Source of the DNA: Acidobacteriota bacterium
GTDB taxonomy: Bacteria > Acidobacteriota > Terriglobia > Acidiferrales > UBA7541
Direction of reading: 5' to 3'
Assembly (NCBI GenBank): GCA_003154775.1
Contig: PMES01000123.1
Coordinates: forward strand, 1 to 37,069
Length of the DNA stretch: 37,069 nt
Shown: piece by piece, positions 24,976 to 32,746 of the stretch
Layout of the letters: each line of letters opens with the position of its first letter
Position numbering within the stretch: the first letter of the stretch is position 1
Position numbers and translations under genes: made by a program
The notes under the pieces: generated by a model
Database searches by the model: none
What the model was told of the DNA's origin: nothing
What the model saw: only the letters and a program-made list of their open reading frames with translations

Positions 24976-25962
24976 CTATAGTGGATTTGCCATGAAGCAC
25001 AGGAGAAAGACGAGCAACGCCAGGAGCGCGCCGAATCTGCGGTTGGGGTCCAGCGGCGTGGGATCGTAAATCGGGGCTGCGCGGAAGTAGCGCACGCCAA
25101 ACAGAAGAGCGGCCCAGATCAGCCAGCCCCTCCACAAGAAAAATCCCATGGGCAGCAAAACGAGCGGCAAGATCAGCGAAACCATGCGATGAAGCCGCGG
25201 GCTGACAGAGCGCAGAATGTGCCCGCCATCGAGCTGCCCCACCGGGAGCAAGTTCAACGCCGTGGCAAAGAGCCCGACCCACGCTGCGCGCCCCACGGGA
25301 TGCAAGAGCAGATCGCCCGCATGAGCATTCGGTTGAATCACCGCTGCGATCAACCGCATCACCACGGGCACGCCGAAAACCAGATCGGCGCTGCCATCAT
25401 TCGCGAGCGCCGGAATCACCTTGGCGTGGAGCACTCCGTACGCCATCGCTGGAATCGCTAGGAGGAAGCCCACGATCGGCCCGGAAGCGCCGACATCGAA
25501 CAGTGCGCGCGCGGAACGTATCGGCGAACGAATCAGGATGAACGCGCCGAATGTCCCGATCAGCGTAGGCGCGGGAATAAACATCGGGTAACTCGAGCGA
25601 ATGTGGTGATACCGGCAGGCGAAGTAATGCCCCAATTCGTGCGCCAACAGGATGGCCAGCAGCGTCACGGCGAAGGGAAGTCCCGTCAAAAGCGTGGCGG
25701 GATGGCGATAGGCGAGAGTGAACGTCTGCAGGAAGGTATCAATCGAGGCAGCCTGATTGTGCGCATAGGCCGCCGCGAAATGCGTGCCCGCCAGGAGACA
25801 CGTGACGAGCGTCAGGAAAAACAGGAACGCCGCAAGGATGAGCGAGCGAGTTGTGGGTAGCGGGGGACTCGCTGCGTAATAAGGCCCGTACGAGGCCAAA
25901 TCCCGCCAGGTATTGGCACCCAGAAGAGCGGGAGCGCGCTGCTCTGTTTCCGGTGGGGTCAC
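24976..25962 (-). CDS. M50-family (site-2 protease type) membrane metalloprotease
   Basis: 328 residues with about six to seven hydrophobic segments. Zinc motif HELGH at 108-112 in the membrane helix AILLAHELGHYFACRYH; the second metal-ligand motif is in NLLPVGQLDGGHILR (LDG). These are the marks of site-2 proteases, which cut substrates inside the membrane, for example anti-sigma factors. No PDZ domain is evident, and the short N-terminal soluble part carries no known domain. The start is 6 bases after the HU-family gene stop, so the two are one transcript. Substrate unknown. Confidence 0.88.
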   Translation of the reverse strand: MTPPETEQRAPALLGANTWRDLASYGPYYAASPPLPTTRSLILAAFLFFLTLVTCLLAGTHFAAAYAHNQAASIDTFLQTFTLAYRHPATLLTGLPFAVTLLAILLAHELGHYFACRYHHIRSSYPMFIPAPTLIGTFGAFILIRSPIRSARALFDVGASGPIVGFLLAIPAMAYGVLHAKVIPALANDGSADLVFGVPVVMRLIAAVIQPNAHAGDLLLHPVGRAAWVGLFATALNLLPVGQLDGGHILRSVSPRLHRMVSLILPLVLLPMGFFLWRGWLIWAALLFGVRYFRAAPIYDPTPLDPNRRFGALLALLVFLLCFMANPL

Positions 25963-25968
25963 GAATTT

Positions 25969-26262
25969 CTACTTGGCCACACCTGCAGTGGTATCTGCGA
26001 GGCCCTGCAATTCTTTGCCGGGCTTGAAGCGCACCGCCTTGCCGGGAGGAATGCTGACCTCTTCTCCCGTGCGAGGATTCCGCCCAATGCCGGTCTTGCG
26101 CGGCTTCACACTGAAGACGCCGAATTTGCGCAATTCGATGCGTTGACCCCGGCCCAAGGCGCCCTTCAGCGATTCAAACACCGTTTCCACGGCTTGTTCC
26201 GCTTTGGTGCGACTGATGTTGGTCTTGCCTACCACCGCGTTTACGATATCGAGCTTGATCAC
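25969..26262 (-). CDS. HU/IHF-family DNA-bending protein
   Basis: 97 residues. Helical N-terminal dimer part (DIVNAVVGKTNISRTKAEQAVETVFESLKGAL) followed by the beta arm region with RIELRKFGVFSVKPRKTGIGRNPRTGEEVSIP, including the conserved RNPRTGE and the arm-tip Pro, and VRFKPGKEL. These proteins bend DNA and shape the nucleoid; IHF-like forms recognise specific sites, while HU does not. Which of the two cannot be told here. The start is GTG at 26262. The promoter (26289-26317, minus) shares its -35 region with that of dcd. Confidence 0.93.
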   Translation of the reverse strand: MIKLDIVNAVVGKTNISRTKAEQAVETVFESLKGALGRGQRIELRKFGVFSVKPRKTGIGRNPRTGEEVSIPPGKAVRFKPGKELQGLADTTAGVAK

Positions 26263-26288
26263 ACCGGCCTCCGGCTCTACGTGGCCCG

Positions 26289-26317
26289 ATGCTATTGGGT
26301 GCCGCGCAGGTTGTCAA
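26289..26317 (-). promoter_or_regulatory. Promoter of the HU-family gene
   Basis: On the minus strand TTGACA (26312-26317), a 17-base spacer, then TAGCAT (26289-26294). The -35 box overlaps by five bases the -35 box of the divergent dcd promoter. Confidence 0.65.
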
Positions 26318-26339
26318 GACGTGTTCCCTGGACTACACT
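26311..26339 (+). promoter_or_regulatory. Promoter of dcd
   Basis: TTGTCA (26311-26316), a 17-base spacer, then TACACT (26334-26339). Transcription would start near 26346, leaving a leader of about 43 bases before the ATG at 26389. Confidence 0.65.
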
Positions 26340-26388
26340 CTTACTTTTTAAGAGCACACATTTTTCACATCTGTGTTAGGAGGAATGG

Positions 26389-26943
26389 ATGTCCGTTAAG
26401 CCCGACCGTTGGATTCGCAAGATGGCGCTGGAACACAAGATGATCGAGCCGTTTACCGACCGGCAGGTGCGGGAAGGCGTCATCAGCTACGGCGTCTCCT
26501 CGTATGGGTACGACATCCGGGTGGCGGACGAGTTCCGAATTTTCACGAACGTGAACTCGACGATTGTCGATCCGAAGCACTTTGACGCGCGATCGCTGGT
26601 GGATTACAAAGGCGACGTCTGCATCATTCCGCCCAACTCGTTCGCTTTGGCGCGATCCGTGGAGTATTTCCGGATCCCGCGCAATGTGCTGACGATCTGC
26701 CTGGGCAAATCCACCTACGCGCGCTGCGGGATCATCGTGAACGTCACGCCGTTCGAGCCGGAATGGGAAGGCTTTGTGACGCTGGAAATCAGCAATACCA
26801 CGCCGCTGCCGGCGAAAATTTACGCCAACGAAGGCCTTTGCCAGGTGCTCTTTTTCGAGAGCGACGAAGAGTGCGAAGTCAGCTACAAGGACAAAAAAGG
26901 GAAGTACCAGGCGCAAGGCGGCATCGTCCTGCCGCGGCTGTAG
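26389..26943 (+). CDS. dcd: dCTP deaminase
   Basis: 184 residues. The trimeric dUTPase-like fold is marked by [15 protein letters not shown], the nucleotide-binding [23 protein letters not shown] and [21 protein letters not shown] with the catalytic Glu. The C-terminus [14 protein letters not shown] closes over the active site. It makes dUTP from dCTP on the way to dTMP; whether it also hydrolyses dUTP (the bifunctional form) cannot be decided by eye. AGGAGG at 26378-26383 lies 5 bases before the ATG, a near-perfect ribosome site. Confidence 0.95.
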   Translation: MSVKPDRWIRKMALEHKMIEPFTDRQVREGVISYGVSSYGYDIRVADEFRIFTNVNSTIVDPKHFDARSLVDYKGDVCIIPPNSFALARSVEYFRIPRNVLTICLGKSTYARCGIIVNVTPFEPEWEGFVTLEISNTTPLPAKIYANEGLCQVLFFESDEECEVSYKDKKGKYQAQGGIVLPRL

Positions 26944-27004
26944 ACATCCGTACGCCCATATCCTGAGCGTTCCCTGCAAGGTGGCGTGAATTCTCCGCCC
27001 TTGA

Positions 27005-27610
27005 TTATTTTTGCGCGAAGGACGCGGCGTGGCCCCACTGTCCGCTCATGACAAATTCCTGCAAAGGCTTGCGCGTCCGGGGCGCCAACTCGCGCTCGCG
27101 CAACACGTCGGGAAGTGCTTGCGGGTCGCCCGCGTAGCCGATGACGAACGCGGCAATCGGCTCCCAACCATTCGGAATCGCGAAGGCTTCGATGGCCTTG
27201 TGGGGATCGAATCCGGCCATTTGATGGACGAATAGCCCTCGCGAGGTGGCTTCCGTGGTCAATTGCGAAACTGCCGTGCCCGTATCGTAGAAGGCGTTTC
27301 GGTTGGAATGCCCATTCTTCGCGAACGCCAGTTCCGAGACGGCGATGGCCAGCACCGGCGCGTGCTTCGCCCAGGTCTGGTTGAACTCCACAAGCGTGCC
27401 GAGAATTTTCCTAAAGGTGTCTCCGTCTCCCCTGGTTCCCACCAGAAACGCCCACGGCTGCTCGTTATTGCTGGAGGGCGCCCAACGCGCGGCTTCAAAC
27501 AAACTCTGGAGAATCTCCGGTGAAACCGCTTTTTCCGAGAAAGCGCGCGGGCTCCAGCGTTCGCGGATCAATTCATGGACGGGATATTGTGTGGCTGCTG
27601 GCTTGTGCAT
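27005..27610 (-). CDS. Nitroreductase-family FMN oxidoreductase
   Basis: 201 residues. N-terminal RERWSPRAFSEKAVSPEIL and ARWAPSSNNEQPWAFLVG are the FMN-phosphate and ring contacts of the family. The C-terminal half has WEPIAAFVIGYAGDP. Such enzymes use NAD(P)H to reduce nitro groups, quinones or unsaturated carbonyls; the natural substrate is unknown. AGGAG lies just before the ATG. It is the last gene of a MarR-YceI-nitroreductase row, which fits a regulated redox or detoxification response. Confidence 0.9.
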   Translation of the reverse strand: MHKPAATQYPVHELIRERWSPRAFSEKAVSPEILQSLFEAARWAPSSNNEQPWAFLVGTRGDGDTFRKILGTLVEFNQTWAKHAPVLAIAVSELAFAKNGHSNRNAFYDTGTAVSQLTTEATSRGLFVHQMAGFDPHKAIEAFAIPNGWEPIAAFVIGYAGDPQALPDVLRERELAPRTRKPLQEFVMSGQWGHAASFAQK

Positions 27611-27708
27611 CTATTTTCTCCTAGTGATTTCCAAAGCCGGGATAGCGGCGCGCGGCGGGTTTGCGCCGCCCGGCAATACTTTACAATCCAGACCCGTGCT
27701 GGCGCGGT

Positions 27709-28311
27709 TTACTTGCCTGCCGGCGGAATTACCATCTCCACATCCAGCGTGATGCGCACATCGTCGCTCACCACAACCCCGCCGGAATCGAGCGTCTGGT
27801 TCCAGCTTACGCCGAAATCCTGGCGGTTGATCTTGGCGGTGGCGGAAACGGCCGAGCGTTGGAGTCCCCAAGGATCCTTGATCGGAGCCTTCGGGCCCTC
27901 GACATTCAGGACCACCTGCTTGGTAACGCCGCGGATGGTGAGGTCGCCGGTCACCTTCAACTCGCCGGGGGAGACCTGCTCCACCTTGGTGGACTTGAAA
28001 GTGATGGAAGGATATTTGGCCACATCCAGGAAATCGGGGCTTTTGAGGTGCTTGTCGCGATCGGGCTCGCGGGTGTCCACGGAAGTGGCGTCGATGGTGA
28101 CATTCACCGTGGATTTGGTGATGTCCTGCCCATCCAGGACGAGTGTGCCCTTCACACCGTGAAACTCGCCGCGCACCGTCGAGATCATCAAGTGGGTCAC
28201 GCCAAACTGCGCCGAAGAGTGCTGCGGATCGATCTGCCAGGTGGTCGTACCCGCGCTCGCGGGCAACGCCAGCCCTGCCGTCACTACCAATCGGGGAAGA
28301 TTCAACTCCAT
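27709..28311 (-). CDS. YceI-family exported lipid-binding protein
   Basis: 200 residues. A short signal peptide (LVVTAGLALPASA) is followed by a complete YceI lipocalin-like barrel: WQIDPQHSSAQFGVTHLMISTVRGEFHGVKG, SVDTREPDRDKHLKSPDFLDVAKYPSITF, DLTIRGVTKQV and INRQDFGVSWNQTLDSGGVVVSDDV. YceI proteins bind isoprenoid quinones or similar lipids in the periplasm. A strong AGGAG ribosome site lies 8 bases before the ATG. It lies 56 bases downstream of the MarR gene, on the same strand. Confidence 0.93.
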   Translation of the reverse strand: MELNLPRLVVTAGLALPASAGTTTWQIDPQHSSAQFGVTHLMISTVRGEFHGVKGTLVLDGQDITKSTVNVTIDATSVDTREPDRDKHLKSPDFLDVAKYPSITFKSTKVEQVSPGELKVTGDLTIRGVTKQVVLNVEGPKAPIKDPWGLQRSAVSATAKINRQDFGVSWNQTLDSGGVVVSDDVRITLDVEMVIPPAGK

Positions 28312-28367
28312 TGTTCTTTCTCCTTTTTTGTTGGCTGCGAAAATTGTCTTTTGGATGCGCCGGCTCG

Positions 28368-28829
28368 CTAGGCGAATTCACGCCTTTCCACTTCTGCCAG
28401 CAACTTGGCCAGGGTCTTGAGCTGGGGGGCGCTCATGTGGCGGAATTGGCCTTTGTGCAAGTCCCGGACGGGCTGGTCCAGTTTCTTCAGTGTTGCCAGG
28501 CCTTCTTCCGTAATGCGGGTTTTCACGACGCGCCGGTCCTCTTTCTCGCGGTGACGCGTGATCCAGCCGTGATTTTCCATGCGGTCCAGAAGGCGGGTGA
28601 TGTCCGGGTCGCGCGAAATCATGCGCTCGCTGATGCCGCGGCAGAGCAACCCTTCGGACTCCGCGCCGCGCAGAATGCGCAGGACGTTGTACTGGGCCAT
28701 GGTCAGGCCGGCGGATTTAATCAGTTGCTCGGCTTCCTGGGAAAGGGCATCGGCGGTCTTGAGGATGGCGACGAAGATGTGGTCCTCGAGAGCGGCGCCG
28801 GGGGAGGAGGCATGGTTGCGGGAATTCAT
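28368..28829 (-). CDS. MarR-family transcription regulator
   Basis: 153 residues. Winged-helix core: LTMAQYNVLRILRGAES, the recognition region RMISRDPDITRLLDRMENHGW, and the wing ITRHREKEDRRVVKTRITEEG. Helices at both ends form the dimer. MarR proteins usually repress their own operon and respond to phenolics or oxidants; the single Cys in LLCRGIS could be redox sensing, which is speculative. The ATG at 28829 coincides with the start of transcription predicted from its promoter, so the message is probably leaderless. Likely targets: itself, yceI and the nitroreductase. Confidence 0.93.
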   Translation of the reverse strand: MNSRNHASSPGAALEDHIFVAILKTADALSQEAEQLIKSAGLTMAQYNVLRILRGAESEGLLCRGISERMISRDPDITRLLDRMENHGWITRHREKEDRRVVKTRITEEGLATLKKLDQPVRDLHKGQFRHMSAPQLKTLAKLLAEVERREFA

Positions 28830-28835
28830 GTCCAG

Positions 28836-28864
28836 AGCATAGTCGTTGTTACGACTATTGTCAA
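28836..28864 (-). promoter_or_regulatory. marR-type promoter with operator in the spacer
   Basis: Minus strand: TTGACA (28859-28864), a 17-base spacer, TATGCT (28836-28841). The perfect palindrome ATAGTCGT-TGTT-ACGACTAT (28839-28858, 8-base arms) fills the spacer and touches the -10 box. Bound repressor would block polymerase directly. This is the clearest regulatory site in the window. Confidence 0.75.
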
Positions 28865-28892
28865 GACGAAAATGTCCCCCGCCTTCGTGCGC

Positions 28893-29642
28893 CTAGGGCT
28901 TCCTTACCGGGCGCAGGTGCACCTCGCTGATGAAACTCTGCGGCCCCTGCACCGCCACCATACCCACGGCGTGCGCCACATCCTCCGCGGTCAAAACTTT
29001 TTTCGGGTCTTTCGGCCCGCCCCCGGAGAATTCCGTCGCCACGCTTCCGGGACAAATGACGCTCACACGGATCCCATAGCCGCGTAAGTCTTCGGCCATG
29101 CAGCCGGTCAAGCCTTGCAAGCCCCACTTCGAAGCGCAATAAATTCCGCCGCCCGCAAAGGTATTTTTTCCAGCCAGGGAACTGATATTGATGATATCCC
29201 CGCCGCCGTGCTGGATCATCGAAGGCGCCACGGCCCGCGAAACGAGGAAGACGCTCTTCAAGTTCGTATTGAGGACGCGGTCCCACTCCTCCTCGCTCTT
29301 CTCGTGGACGGGACCGAAGCCGCCGATGCCTGCGTTGTTCACCAGGATGGTGATGGGCCCCAGCTCCTTCTCCGTGGATTCCACCAGCGCGGCAATATCG
29401 CCAGGCTTGGTCACGTCGGCGGTCTGCGCGTGCACGCGCACCCCCAACGCCCGCAAGTCTTGCGCGGTGCTCATGAGCGGTTCCCTGCTGCGCCCGCAGA
29501 TGCTCACCGCCGCGCCCAGTTTTGCCAGCCGCTGCGCGATGGCCTTGCCGATGCCGCGGCCGCCTCCGGTGATGAGCGCCACTCCCCCCGCCAGCGGTTT
29601 CTCCGCGCTGGCGCCGCTATTTGCCGTGCTTATGTTAGTCAT
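28893..29642 (-). CDS. Short-chain dehydrogenase/reductase (SDR), FabG-like
   Basis: 249 residues from the ATG at 29642. Cofactor motif TGGGRGIGKA near the N-terminus, NNAGIGG, the catalytic Ser in INISSLAGK, and the Tyr/Lys pair in YCASKWG. Arg in ICGRSRE after the second strand hints at NADP(H). Substrate unknown; FabG-like 3-ketoacyl reductase activity is one option. GGGAG lies 7 bases before this ATG, which is why I prefer it to the ATG at 29666 eight codons upstream. The gene ends 63 bases before the MarR start, but marR has its own promoter, so the link is loose. Confidence 0.9.
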   Translation of the reverse strand: MTNISTANSGASAEKPLAGGVALITGGGRGIGKAIAQRLAKLGAAVSICGRSREPLMSTAQDLRALGVRVHAQTADVTKPGDIAALVESTEKELGPITILVNNAGIGGFGPVHEKSEEEWDRVLNTNLKSVFLVSRAVAPSMIQHGGGDIINISSLAGKNTFAGGGIYCASKWGLQGLTGCMAEDLRGYGIRVSVICPGSVATEFSGGGPKDPKKVLTAEDVAHAVGMVAVQGPQSFISEVHLRPVRKP

Positions 29643-29957
29643 ATGATTTCTCCCTGCCCAAGCCACGCATTTTATGCGACACTCATCTTATTCCCAAGGA
29701 TGCCGCTCTGCATCGGATGCCTCGGAAGTGCCCCGGGGTTGAATCGCAAGGTTCGCGAACGTTTTTGTTCGCCCACGGACTCTTCCGGTTTTCTGCCGGA
29801 AGCGGCTTGCGAATGGGAGTCGGGTGCACCTATAATTCAACAGTTTCCGAAAGAGCATTGTCGGTTCGCGGGGAAATTCAGGGTTTCCGGTGAGCGCCGT
29901 TGATTGCCGCCGGATGGTGTGATTTTATTTCATTGGTTGCAGCGAGGAGATAAGGGA
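29643..29957. other. Divergent intergenic region with two hairpins
   Basis: Between the SDR gene (minus) and the secreted repeat protein (plus). Beyond the SDR promoter it has hairpins GCGAAC/GTTCGC (29755-29772) and CTTCCGG/CCGGAAG (29782-29802), then TATAAT at 29832-29837 with TTGCGA (29807-29812) 19 bases before it, a possible promoter for the plus-strand gene. Confidence 0.45.
29669..29697 (-). promoter_or_regulatory. Promoter of the SDR gene
   Basis: Minus strand TTGGGA (29692-29697), a 17-base spacer, TAAAAT (29669-29674). This places the transcription start near 29662, inside the longer reading frame, and supports the ATG at 29642. Confidence 0.5.
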
Positions 29958-31286
29958 ATGAACGCTACATGTAGGATGGCAAGCCTTGCAGTACTTGCGG
30001 CGCTTTGCCTCTTCTGTATCACGGTGGCTCCGGCGATGGCGCAGGGCACCGGAGGCGGCGCTGCCGGCCAGCAGAAGTACACCATGGCGGAGTACAACGC
30101 CTGGCAGGCGGCTGATGCTGAAAAGAACCCTGCGGCGCAGATCAAGATGCTGGACGACTTCGTGGCGAAGTATCCCAATTCGGCGCTTTTGAACTATATC
30201 TATACGCTGTATTACAAGAATTACGGCGCGCAAAAGAATTTCCCGAAGACCATTGAGTATTGCAACAAGCTCATCGCTCTCGGCGACAAGGCCAGCGTCA
30301 CGGAGAAGTACCAGGCTTACTCCGTCTGGGCCTTCGCCTACTTCAATATTCCCAACCCTGACCCCCAGACCGCCAAGGCTGCTCATGATGCCGCGCTTGC
30401 CGGGGTCAAGATCGTCGATTCGGTTCCCAAGCCCGAGGGTGTAGACGACGCCAAGTTTGCCGAAGATAAGAAGAGGTCCATAATCTTCTTCTATGGAACG
30501 GCAGCGAATGCCGCCCTCGCCGCCAAGGATTGCGCGGGCGCCGTGGAATCTTACAAGGCAGTCCTGGCAGTGACCCCGGACGACCTGACGTCTAATTATA
30601 GCCTCGGCAAAGCCTACGGCTGCACGAATCCACCGCAGCAAGCCGACGCGCTGTGGGCCTATGCGCGCGCGGCGAGCTCCAAGAATGCCACTGAGACGCA
30701 GTCCAAATCGGTCAAGACGTACTTGCGCAAGCTGATCGTGAACTTCCAGGGTGGCACGGTCTGCGATGCGCTGAGCGACGCGGAAATGAACGAACTGCTG
30801 CAGCTTGCCTCAAGTTCCGTGGACTGCCCGGCCAGCTACAAGCTCCCCAGCAGCGCCAATCTTGACGCGGCGCGCAACAACATGACCATCGCCTCCGTTT
30901 TTACCGATCTGAAAGCTGGCGGCGACAAGGCCAAACTCACCTGGACCGCTTCGTGCGGCCTGGAGTTCCCCGACGTTCCCGGCAAGGTGCTTGAAGTGAC
31001 CGGCGGAACGGACCCGGTGGTAATCAAGAACGCTTTTGTCACCACCGATGCGGAATTTGAAGCGGCGACCACCGCCAACATGGAGTTTAAGATTCCGGGC
31101 CAGCCCGAAGCCGGCAAACTCGCAAAGGATGCCTTCGTGCACATCACCGGGACCTTGACCTCCTACGATCCCGATCCGGCTTTTATGATCCATTGGGAAA
31201 AGGGCAAAGTGAGCGCCGACGATCTGCCGAAGGAAAAAGCACCGGTGAAGAAGCCGGTCCGGAAGCCTGCTGCGAAGCCACAGTAA
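29958..31286 (+). CDS. Secreted protein with TPR-like helical N-terminal half
   Basis: 442 residues from the ATG at 29958, which follows GAGGAGATAAGGGA and opens a clear signal peptide (ASLAVLAALCLFCITVAPAMAQ). An in-frame start at 29904 would put 18 residues before it. The next 250 residues contain tetratricopeptide-like helix pairs (NPAAQIKMLDDFVAKYPNSA, CAGAVESYKAVLAVTPDDLT). The C-terminal 130 residues are beta-rich (LTWTASCGLEFPDVPGKVLE) and end in a Lys/Pro/Ala-rich tail. No enzyme motif. I do not recognise a named family for the full length; TPR-like periplasmic proteins are frequent in Acidobacteriota. A strong terminator follows 26 bases after the stop. Confidence 0.75.
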   Translation: MNATCRMASLAVLAALCLFCITVAPAMAQGTGGGAAGQQKYTMAEYNAWQAADAEKNPAAQIKMLDDFVAKYPNSALLNYIYTLYYKNYGAQKNFPKTIEYCNKLIALGDKASVTEKYQAYSVWAFAYFNIPNPDPQTAKAAHDAALAGVKIVDSVPKPEGVDDAKFAEDKKRSIIFFYGTAANAALAAKDCAGAVESYKAVLAVTPDDLTSNYSLGKAYGCTNPPQQADALWAYARAASSKNATETQSKSVKTYLRKLIVNFQGGTVCDALSDAEMNELLQLASSSVDCPASYKLPSSANLDAARNNMTIASVFTDLKAGGDKAKLTWTASCGLEFPDVPGKVLEVTGGTDPVVIKNAFVTTDAEFEAATTANMEFKIPGQPEAGKLAKDAFVHITGTLTSYDPDPAFMIHWEKGKVSADDLPKEKAPVKKPVRKPAAKPQ

Positions 31287-31312
31287 CTCACGTTTTCGAC
31301 AAAAGGACTAGG

Positions 31313-31344
31313 GGGCCTCGAGTTCGACTCGGGGCCCTTTTTTT
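31313..31344 (+). terminator. Intrinsic terminator
   Basis: GGGCCTCGAG (31313-31322) pairs with CTCGGGGCCC (31328-31337) over 10 base pairs with one G-T, loop TTCGA, followed by seven T (31338-31344). It ends transcription of the secreted repeat protein gene. The opposite side has a shorter T-rich tail, so some effect on the convergent Fis-like gene is possible. Confidence 0.9.
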
Positions 31345-31411
31345 GCAGCGTACGGGATTTCTTTTCTTGGGAGTCTCGCGTGGGGCTCTCTTCGTGTGGG
31401 CCAGCCCCGCT

Positions 31412-31633
31412 CTAGCGGCTGCGCCCGCGCCGGTGATCCAGCTTGTATTCCGTCATCTTGCGGCTCAGAGTGTTGCGGTGAATCCCCAGGACTTCGGCGG
31501 CACGGGACTGGTTGCCGTTGGTGCGCTCAAGCACGCGCTTGATGAAACGCTTCTCAAATTCACCTACAGCCTCGTCAAACAGGATTCCGCGCTCCACCAT
31601 TTGCGCCACAAGCCCTTCCAATTGATCTCTCAC
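31412..31633 (-). CDS. Fis-type small helix-turn-helix regulator
   Basis: 73 residues. The C-terminal GNQSRAAEVLGIHRNTLSRK plus MTEYKL is the Fis/NtrC-C DNA-binding helix-turn-helix; the N-terminal half (FDEAVGEFEKRFIKRVLERT) is the dimer helix. This resembles the free-standing DNA-binding end of sigma-54 activators as well as true Fis. Start is GTG at 31633, with GGAGAG 8 bases upstream. It lies 45 bases after purC on the same strand, so it is probably co-transcribed with it. Targets unknown. Confidence 0.85.
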   Translation of the reverse strand: MRDQLEGLVAQMVERGILFDEAVGEFEKRFIKRVLERTNGNQSRAAEVLGIHRNTLSRKMTEYKLDHRRGRSR

Positions 31634-31678
31634 GTGCGCACTCTCCGCTGACCAGCGTAATTTGACGGGGCCGCCTTG

Positions 31679-32608
31679 CTACTCCAATTCGTGCCCCACC
31701 AGGATCCGGTAGGCTTCCCGGTATTTGGCACGCGTCGCGGCGACGACGTCGGGGGGCAGGTCGGGCCCAGGTGGCGTTTTTGGCCACTGGATCCTTTCGA
31801 GGTAGTCGCGCACAAACTGTTTGTCAAAGGAGGGCTGGGCGCCGCCGGGTTTATACTGCGCGGCAGGCCAGAAGCGCGAGGAATCCGGCGTCAGCGCTTC
31901 GTCGATCCACAGGAGTTGGCCGTTGAGCAACCCAAACTCGAATTTGGTGTCCGCCAGCAGGATTCCCCGCGGTTCGGCGTAGGCGACCGCGCGGCGGTAC
32001 AGCTCCAGCGTGACACTACGCGCCTGCTCGGCAAGTTCCTCGCCTAGGAGTCCCGCCGCTTGCTCGAACGGGATATTTTCATCGTGGCCGGTAACCGCTT
32101 TTGTCGCGGGCGTGAATATCGGCTCGGGGAGCCTGTCTGACTCCCGCAAGCCGCCCGGCAGGGAAATGCCGCAAATCTTTCCCGAGGCGCCGTACTCCTT
32201 CCAGCCGGAGCCGGATAGATATCCCCGCGCGACGCACTCGATCGGCAAGGGTTTGGTCTTGCGCACCAGCATGGTGCGCCCCGCCAGGTCGTCCTTGTAT
32301 TTGTCGAACGGGGCTGGGAATTCCGTCAAGCTGAGCACGTGATGCGGGATGACGTCTCTGAGAAGATTGAACCAGAACAGCGAGAGTTGCGTAAGGACGC
32401 GGCCTTTATCCGGAATCGGAGTGGGCATTACCACATCGAAGGCGGACAGGCGGTCGGTGGCGACGATCAAGAGGCGGTCGCCAAGGTCATAAATGTCCCG
32501 CACCTTGCCGCGCGCCGCGGGCGTGAGACCGGGAAAATTGGTTTCGCGAATTACCTTCACTGCCGAAGTTGCACTCACGGAACAGTTCCCCTGAGAAGTG
32601 TTCTGCAT
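31679..32608 (-). CDS. purC: Phosphoribosylaminoimidazole-succinocarboxamide (SAICAR) synthase
   Basis: 309 residues from the ATG at 32608. Family motifs: [25 protein letters not shown] near the start, [44 protein letters not shown], and the late [13 protein letters not shown]. It joins aspartate to CAIR with ATP in purine synthesis. A GTG at 32578 (299 residues) is an equally good start: AGGGGA lies about 8 bases before it. The longer frame to 32698 is not supported. Nearby gmk and dcd are in other operons. A Fis-type gene follows. Confidence 0.95.
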   Translation of the reverse strand: MQNTSQGNCSVSATSAVKVIRETNFPGLTPAARGKVRDIYDLGDRLLIVATDRLSAFDVVMPTPIPDKGRVLTQLSLFWFNLLRDVIPHHVLSLTEFPAPFDKYKDDLAGRTMLVRKTKPLPIECVARGYLSGSGWKEYGASGKICGISLPGGLRESDRLPEPIFTPATKAVTGHDENIPFEQAAGLLGEELAEQARSVTLELYRRAVAYAEPRGILLADTKFEFGLLNGQLLWIDEALTPDSSRFWPAAQYKPGGAQPSFDKQFVRDYLERIQWPKTPPGPDLPPDVVAATRAKYREAYRILVGHELE

Positions 32609-32690
32609 TTTATCCCAGCCTGCGCCGATGTCAATGTTAGCCGTCACGTTCCCCTGCCGCAGGCGACCATGCTGGCCGGGGTAGCCGCAG

Positions 32691-32723
32691 AAAAACAAAT
32701 GGGGCGGAATCTCTTCCGCCCCA
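32691..32723 (-). terminator. Intrinsic terminator of smc
   Basis: TGGGGCGGAA (32700-32709) and TTCCGCCCCA (32714-32723) form a perfect 10-base-pair stem with loop TCTC. On the minus strand the stem is followed by TTTGTTTTT. It lies 23 bases after the smc stop. Confidence 0.85.
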
Positions 32724-32746
32724 ATACGGCAATACTGAGAATTTTC

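Noticed and set aside
24164-25282. 372-codon minus frame spanning the M50 gene end, the gap and part of the TIR-like gene
   Set aside because: Runs out of frame through two better-supported genes, so it is not one gene. The piece in the gap is noted separately as a possible remnant.
26385-26399. Four-codon frame (ATG GAT GTC CGT TAA) overlapping the dcd start
   Set aside because: The AGGAGG is placed for the dcd ATG at 26389; the short frame is probably chance.
31319-31337. GAGTTCGACTC looks like a tRNA T-arm
   Set aside because: It is the loop and inner stem of an intrinsic terminator with seven T after it; no other tRNA arms can be drawn.
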